Part shown: piece after piece, positions 62,101 through 64,000 of the stretch
Layout of the letters: each line of letters begins with the position of its first letter
Position numbering within the stretch: the stretch's first letter is position 1
NCBI GenBank assembly: GCA_002007465.1
Contig: LNAC01000231.1
Location: 2,020,843-2,084,842, forward strand
Direction: 5' to 3'
DNA: 64,000 bases
Origin: Ailurus styani
Taxonomy: Eukaryota > Chordata > Mammalia > Carnivora > Ailuridae
Translations under genes and position numbers: made by a program
Notes under the pieces: generated by a model
Told to the model about the DNA's origin: nothing
The model's input: only the letters and a program-made list of their open reading frames with translations
Database searches by the model: none

Positions 62101-62357
62101 ATTGTGTAATAGACTCTTTTATATCATGTATAGTTTTTTTAAACCATATTTTTACTGTAACCTAAAGAGTTACCACTGGAATTAAATCATCTTGGTTAAT
62201 GTGTATTCAGGCCCACCTATTTACCCTTTTTGTCATTTAGGTTAAATGCTACAAGTATTGGCCTGATGATACTGAAGTTTATGGTGACTTCAAAGTAACT
62301 TGTGTGGAAATGGAGCCGCTTGCTGAATATGTAGTTAGGACATTCACCCTGGAAAGG
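39629..62357 (+). CDS. PTPRK: PTPRK, partial: membrane-proximal stalk, transmembrane helix, juxtamembrane region and first part of phosphatase domain D1
   Basis: Receptor-type protein tyrosine phosphatase kappa is a type I plasma-membrane protein (MAM, Ig and four FN3 domains outside, D1 and D2 phosphatase domains inside). It mediates homophilic cell contact and dephosphorylates junctional and growth-factor-receptor substrates. Eight spliced exons read in frame (phases 1/2/1/0/1/0/0/1/0 across the junctions) and give about 300 residues. Diagnostic stretches seen are [15 protein letters not shown], a hydrophobic helix ending [74 protein letters not shown] and [15 protein letters not shown]. 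Paralogues differ at many of these: PTPRM has KETMSSTRQEM and a different segment before YQTGQL. Extracellular exons lie upstream of the window. The WPD loop, the HCSAGAGRTG loop and D2 lie downstream. Assignment rests on my memory of the family and was not searched. Confidence 0.97.
39765..42835 (+). other. PTPRK: PTPRK intron (transmembrane exon to Tyr-rich optional exon)
   Basis: The intron is GT-AG (GTAAGA...GCCAG) and AT-rich, with no lineage-specific SINE or L1 recognised. A TTTTA-rich tract at 42,693-42,739 lies close upstream of the optional exon's pyrimidine tract. Otherwise no feature is recognised. Confidence 0.85.
42693..42739. repeat. TTTTA-rich simple repeat
   Basis: Repeated TTTTA/TTTAC pentamers lie about 100 bases upstream of the Tyr-rich optional exon. 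Confidence 0.85.
42836..42865 (+). CDS. PTPRK: PTPRK optional 30-nt tyrosine-rich juxtamembrane exon
   Basis: The acceptor TTGCTTGCCAG and the donor GTAAGT flank 30 nt. Joined to the two bases left by the transmembrane exon, and lending two bases to the next exon, it reads [18 protein letters not shown] in frame. The length is a multiple of three and both ends are phase 2, so inclusion or skipping keeps the frame. It places ten extra residues, five of them tyrosines, immediately inside the membrane. I recall a similar tyrosine-rich insertion (YSYSYYL) in type IIb relatives such as PTPRM, which supports a real alternative exon. Expression cannot be judged from sequence. Confidence 0.85.
44106..44152. 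repeat. (CA)n microsatellite
   Basis: About 23 CA units are followed by ATATGTATATATATG. Confidence 0.97.
44488..44692. repeat. 102-bp tandem copy around a single N (probable assembly artefact)
   Basis: The block 44,488-44,589 recurs at 44,591-44,692 with one mismatch (AAACGAGTTG against AAACCAGTTG), separated only by the N at 44,590. This is the same signature as at 30,451. Confidence 0.93.
44735..44835 (+). mobile_element. MIR relic
   Basis: GCCTACCTCACAGGGTTGTT, GTGAGGGTTAAGGTAAA and GCATGGCTGGCAAATAGTAA match the 3' half of MIR. Confidence 0.6.
45365..45545 (+). mobile_element. MIR relic, well preserved
   Basis: CTTATTAGGTAAATAACCTT, GGGCAAGTTATTTAACTTGT, CGAGCCTCAGTGAACTCATC and GATCTGAGAATTAGTTAAAT follow the MIR core. 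Confidence 0.75.
45555..45720 (+). mobile_element. Ancient interspersed repeat relic
   Basis: CAGCAAGCATTTATTGAGTG, CCTACTATGTGCCAGAGATG and TCTAAGTGCTAGG form a very common mammalian repeat start. I do not assign a family. Confidence 0.5.
45728..45847 (+). mobile_element. Older short carnivore SINE
   Basis: GGAGCACCTGGGTGACTCTG, TCAGTTAAGTGTCTGACTCT and CAGGGTCATGAGTTGAAGCC are the older SINE layout, ending in an A-run. Confidence 0.85.
46385..46500. repeat. Low-complexity GGTGRT/ATT-rich patch
   Basis: Runs of GATGGTGGTAGTG and GGTGGCGGTGGTTGTTC pass into TTGTCATTG and ATTATTATT triplets. It is non-coding. Confidence 0.6.
47897..48057 (+). CDS. PTPRK: PTPRK exon: cytoplasmic juxtamembrane segment
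   Basis: This 161-nt exon lies between the acceptor CCTTGGCAG and the donor GTAAGT. It completes Ser (AG+C) and reads [17 protein letters not shown], then [15 protein letters not shown] and [10 protein letters not shown]. It ends with a single T, so the next codon is TAT (Tyr) when joined to 54,443 or TTG (Leu) when joined to the optional exon at 49,971. The basic KLAKKRK cluster lies at the inner face of the membrane. The segment resembles the juxtamembrane cadherin-homologous region described for type IIb receptor phosphatases, which is thought to contact junction proteins. Confidence 0.96.
48058..49970 (+). other. PTPRK: PTPRK intron (juxtamembrane exon to 36-nt optional exon)
   Basis: The intron is GT-AG and AT-rich. 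An array of related TTCTTATATATAAGATAT units sits at about 49,805-49,885, shortly before the optional exon. No SINE or L1 is recognised. Confidence 0.8.
49805..49885. repeat. Local AT-rich repeat cluster
   Basis: Related copies of TTMYTATATATAAGATATA are followed by TTTCTTATAATAGTTATATT. Units can pair with themselves (TATATATA cores). Confidence 0.7.
49971..50006 (+). CDS. PTPRK: PTPRK optional 36-nt exon between juxtamembrane region and D1
   Basis: The acceptor TTTTCCTGCAG and the donor GTGAGG flank 36 nt. With the leading T from the previous exon it reads [12 protein letters not shown]. Its final G joins AT of the next exon to give Asp in place of the Tyr made when it is skipped ([21 protein letters not shown] against FSPR-YENHS). 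Both ends are phase 1 and the length is divisible by three. I recall a similar insertion in annotated PTPRK isoforms but cannot check it. The insertion is hydrophobic and proline-containing, and it lies in the linker before the wedge of D1. Confidence 0.85.
   Translation, partial: CPVIHLCRLLC
50896..51080 (+). mobile_element. Carnivore SINE, musteloid type
   Basis: It starts GGGGCGCCTGGGTGGCTTAG, contains TGCCTACTTGTGATCTC and ends in AAATAAATAAATAAAATC. TAAAAATTTA at 50,886 and TAAAAATTTT at 51,081 flank it. Confidence 0.94.
53490..53625 (+). mobile_element. Ancient interspersed repeat relic
   Basis: TATTTATTGAGTGACTGC, GCACCAGTCACTAGGAACAA and GTTCAGTTTAGTGAAAAG follow the same common repeat as at 45,555. 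The family is not assigned. Confidence 0.45.
54443..54627 (+). CDS. PTPRK: PTPRK exon: linker into phosphatase domain D1
   Basis: This 185-nt exon runs from the acceptor AAAACCACCAG to the donor GTGAAA. It completes Tyr (T+AT) and reads [19 protein letters not shown], then [40 protein letters not shown] and YE, ending in phase 0. [13 protein letters not shown] and GFKEEYE form the N-terminal helical part of D1 (the wedge region) conserved across type IIb receptors. The [22 protein letters not shown] portion distinguishes PTPRK from PTPRM, which has a longer serine/threonine-rich stretch here. Confidence 0.97.
54628..56322 (+). other. PTPRK: PTPRK intron (D1 linker exon to NRYGN exon)
   Basis: The intron starts GTGAAA and ends in a long pyrimidine tract and TTTTTCCAG. 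No interspersed repeat is recognised. Short open frames here do not resemble known proteins. Confidence 0.8.
56323..56410 (+). CDS. PTPRK: PTPRK exon: D1 with NRYGN motif
   Basis: This 88-nt exon follows a strong pyrimidine tract and TTTTTCCAG, and its donor is GTAAGT. It reads [20 protein letters not shown], then KNRYGNIIA, and leaves one base for the Tyr of the next exon. KNRYGNI corresponds to the conserved KNRYxNI/L motif of classical phosphatases, which starts the phosphotyrosine-recognition region. Confidence 0.97.
56411..57466 (+). other. PTPRK: PTPRK intron (NRYGN exon to DYINANYID exon)
   Basis: The intron is GT-AG (GTAAGT...CTGTAG). No repeat family is recognised in its roughly 1.06 kb. 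It ends AAAACTGTAG, with few pyrimidines directly at the acceptor. Confidence 0.8.
57467..57543 (+). CDS. PTPRK: PTPRK exon: D1 with DYINANYID motif
   Basis: This 77-nt exon lies between the acceptor AAAACTGTAG and the donor GAT|GTAAGT. It completes Tyr and reads [20 protein letters not shown], then NANYID, ending in phase 0. YDHSRV and DYINANYI are signature motifs of the classical phosphatase fold. Its end (GAT|GTAAGTA) is repeated exactly at the end of the microexon 213 bases downstream. Confidence 0.97.
57739..57756 (+). CDS. PTPRK: PTPRK optional 18-nt microexon inside D1 (IWLYRD)
   Basis: The acceptor GGGCTGTAG and a perfect GTAAGT donor flank 18 nt, ATTTGGCTGTACAGGGAT. In phase 0 it encodes Ile-Trp-Leu-Tyr-Arg-Asp, so inclusion gives [20 protein letters not shown] without a frame change. 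The insertion point is the surface loop after the DYINANYI motif, where other classical phosphatases vary in length. The upstream intron is only 195 bases. The near-acceptor tract is purine-rich and weak, as is usual for regulated microexons, and a TGC lies about 35 bases upstream. I believe an IWLYRD-containing PTPRK form exists in annotations but could not verify it. Confidence 0.82.
57757..60353 (+). other. PTPRK: PTPRK intron (microexon to GYQRPSHY exon)
   Basis: The intron holds a well-preserved MIR at 58,433-58,645; the rest is AT-rich unannotated sequence. If the microexon is skipped, this intron merges with the 195-base intron at 57,544-57,738. Confidence 0.8.
58433..58645 (+). mobile_element. 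MIR relic, well preserved
   Basis: TCTATGCCTCAGTTTCCTTC, TCTGTACAGTGGGGATAATA, GAGAATTAAATAAAGTACTG and ACAATACCTAGCACATACAA follow the MIR core and 3' end. Confidence 0.8.
60354..60390 (+). CDS. PTPRK: PTPRK exon: D1, [12 protein letters not shown]
   Basis: This 37-nt exon runs from TCCTATTTTAG to the donor GTAAAA. It reads [12 protein letters not shown] plus one base that joins the next exon to make Gly of TQGP. YIATQGP is a near-invariant motif in the core of phosphatase domains. The short length and phase (0 to 1) match the conserved gene structure of the family. Confidence 0.97.
60391..61732 (+). other. PTPRK: PTPRK intron (GYQRPSHY exon to FWRMIW exon)
   Basis: The intron starts GTAAAA and ends TTCAAAG. 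It has short poly-T runs near 60,493 and 60,770 and no recognised interspersed repeat. Confidence 0.8.
61733..61830 (+). CDS. PTPRK: PTPRK exon: D1, FWRMIW to VEVGR
   Basis: This 98-nt exon lies between CTTCAAAG and the donor GTAAGA. It reads (G)[19 protein letters not shown], then [13 protein letters not shown], ending in phase 0. DFWRMIW and IVMVTNLVE are conserved core helix and strand motifs of phosphatase D1. A purine-rich A tract directly follows the donor. Confidence 0.97.
62241..62357 (+). CDS. PTPRK: PTPRK exon: D1, [10 protein letters not shown] to TFTLER
   Basis: This 117-nt exon of 39 codons lies between TGTCATTTAG and the donor GTAAGT. It reads [19 protein letters not shown], then [27 protein letters not shown] is the conserved KCxxYWP motif. 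It is the last exon in the window. The following exon, expected to carry the WPD-loop segment, was not found before position 64,000. Confidence 0.97.
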
Positions 62358-62451
62358 GTAAGTACCCTAAAATTCTCTTTATTTAAAGTATGTTTATTGA
62401 AATTTTTTTCTTGTAAAGTCCCCATCAAGGTTTGTTTTGCTGATGCTATAA

Positions 62452-62545
62452 AATTCATTCATTCATTCATTCATTCATTCATTCATTCATTCAACAAATA
62501 TTTATTCAGGAGCATACCATGTGCCAGGCATGTTTGTTAACCTTG
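62452..62545 (+). repeat. (ATTC)n run with ancient repeat tail
   Basis: About nine TTCA units are followed by AACAAATATTTATTCAGGAG and CATACCATGTGCCAGGCATG. The run probably expanded from the start of the common repeat seen at 45,555. Confidence 0.8.
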
Positions 62546-62719
62546 GGATACATATTAAATACATAAATGGTTTCTATTTTGAAAGGTTGGTCTAGAATCA
62601 CGTGAAAAATCACAAAACTAGAACATCAGAGAAAAATCAATAGAATAAAAGAAAAATTAAATATAAACCAAAAACCAACAGAAAAGAATAGATAAGATCA
62701 AAAAGCTAGTTCCTTAAAA

Positions 62720-62941
62720 ATGAAACAAGAAGGGATCGGAAAGGAGACAAACCATAAGAGACTCTTAATCTCACGAAACAAACTGAGGGTTAATGGGTGG
62801 TAGGAGGGTAGGGATAGTGTGGATGGGTTATGGACATTGGGGAGGGTTTGTGCTATGGTGAGTGCTGTGAAATGTGTAAGCCTGATGATTCACAGACCTG
62901 TACCCCTGGGGCAAATAATACATTATATGTTAATTAAAAAA
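62720..62941 (+). mobile_element. L1 3'-end fragment with target-site duplication
   Basis: ACAAACCATAAGAGACTCTT, GTTATGGACATTGGGGAGGG, GATTCACAGACCTGTACCCC and an A tail are carnivore L1 3' UTR. AAAGCTAGTTCCTTAAAA before and AAAGCTAGTCCCTTGAAAA after form an imperfect duplication. Confidence 0.92.
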
Positions 62942-64000
62942 AAAAAGCTAGTCCCTTGAAAAGATCAATAGAAGAACTAACCCATTGTCAGTTCTAAATG
63001 AGGGACAATCAAAACTATGCCGTATTAGAAAACACAAAAAGGGTCTAACTATAGTTATACTTGGTGTTGGGAAAGAGATAAAAAGTATTACCTATAAACT
63101 TGGAGACAGATTTTAGTCTAAATACCCTTATATTCTAATAAGTACTGACTTCTAAAATTTTGACCCAAGAAGACTTAGAAACCTGAACAGGTAATAGAAG
63201 AAAATAGAACCTTAAAATTTACCATTGAAATTTCACTATGATTTTATAGTTGAGGTTGCTTTAAGTTTTAAAGAACAGTTAATGCCTATGTTAATAAAAC
63301 TATTTAGACCATAGAAGACCATAAAAACCAACTAAATATATTTTAAAAGCTAGCATAATTGTAATAACAGAACCAGATAAAGGTGGCACTCTCTCAAGCT
63401 CTTCTCTGTCCTCTCTTTTTTAAAAATCTCTCTCTCTTCCCCTCCACCCCCCTCCTCTCCTCTCTGTGTGCACAAGCACTTTGCAGACCAATTTCATTCA
63501 AGAACTGCTTGAAAAAAACTTCAAAATAAAATATTGAAAATTTGAAACCCAGCTGTGAATTAAGAAAGTGTCACAACATGATCTATAATGATCGTTTTCT
63601 AGGATTGCAAGGATATTACACCTGTGATAGGAAATCTAGCCAAATATTTCATCGCATCTTTGTCAAAGGAGCAAAAACATATGGTTTTACTAAAAGATAC
63701 TGTAATGTACTCATTTTTACTTAAAAGACATTTATAGAAATAATCTATAATAGGAAAATAAGGAGGCTACTTGAGCATGATAAAGGTGATTCAACAGTAA
63801 CTAATAGCATGCGTATTAAGGAGTGAAACCCTAAAGGTATCGCTATGTAATCAGGAATGTGATGTGGATAATCAGTCTCACTGGTATTCAAAATTGGGGG
63901 AAGTTCTAGTAAATGAAATAAGACAACAAAAGGAATAAATTGCTTAACTATTAGAAAAGATAAGATTATTTTAACAAGAAATGATTTTATACCAAGAAAA

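Larger units (their letters stand above)
62358..64000 (+). other. PTPRK: PTPRK intron downstream of the last exon in the window
   Basis: The intron begins GTAAGT. It contains an (ATTC)n tract at about 62,452-62,493 leading into an ancient repeat tail, and an L1 3' fragment with target-site duplication at 62,720-62,941. No exon is recognised before the window ends. Confidence 0.8.

Noticed and set aside
1..64000. Paralogues PTPRM, PTPRT or PTPRU instead of PTPRK
   Set aside because: The juxtamembrane [11 protein letters not shown], the [19 protein letters not shown] linker and the D1 words GYQRPSHY and [10 protein letters not shown] match what I know of PTPRK and differ from PTPRM and PTPRT.

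Overview
The window is mammalian nuclear DNA, almost certainly from a caniform carnivoran and probably a musteloid. It carries many tRNA-Lys-derived carnivore SINEs (heads reading GGCGCCTGGGTGGCTCAG, or diverged forms, and tails of AAATAAATAAATAAAATCTT). Five of them have the internal block TGCCTACTTGTGATCTC, which I associate with mustelid-lineage SINEs. It also carries carnivore-type L1 elements. The genus is inference.

The only gene I can support is PTPRK (receptor-type protein tyrosine phosphatase kappa), on the + strand. Positions 1-39,625 look like the 3' part of one large intron; I found no exon there. Eight constitutive-looking exons follow: the transmembrane exon (39,629-39,764, or from 39,626), the juxtamembrane exon (47,897-48,057), the exon leading into the first phosphatase domain (54,443-54,627), and D1 exons at 56,323-56,410, 57,467-57,543, 60,354-60,390, 61,733-61,830 and 62,241-62,357. 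All have GT-AG borders and join in frame to about 300 codons. They run from the membrane-proximal stalk to the ...TFTLER segment of D1. The WPD loop, the catalytic Cys loop and domain D2 lie past the right edge.

Three further in-frame, splice-flanked small exons sit between them. They are a 30-nt tyrosine-rich one just inside the membrane (42,836-42,865), a 36-nt proline-containing one (49,971-50,006) and an 18-nt microexon inside D1 (57,739-57,756, encoding IWLYRD). Each is a multiple of three and phase-symmetric, and the transmembrane exon has a triple tandem acceptor (TAGCAGCAG). Together they make this part of PTPRK a compact module of optional cytoplasmic-face variation, which is the most interesting biology here.

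The rest is intron filled with repeats. A near-full-length but dead L1 lies on the minus strand (27,243-34,149) with exact 15-bp target-site duplications and a SINE nested in its tail. There are other L1 3' fragments, about a dozen SINEs (several with clear target-site duplications), MIR and L2 relics, and simple repeats. Two 5'-end fragments of U2 snRNA each have 14-bp direct repeats around them. There are three assembly blemishes: a 190-N gap (23,706-23,895), and two single-N joins (30,451 and 44,590) flanked by near-identical tandem copies of 71 and 102 bp that look like false duplications.
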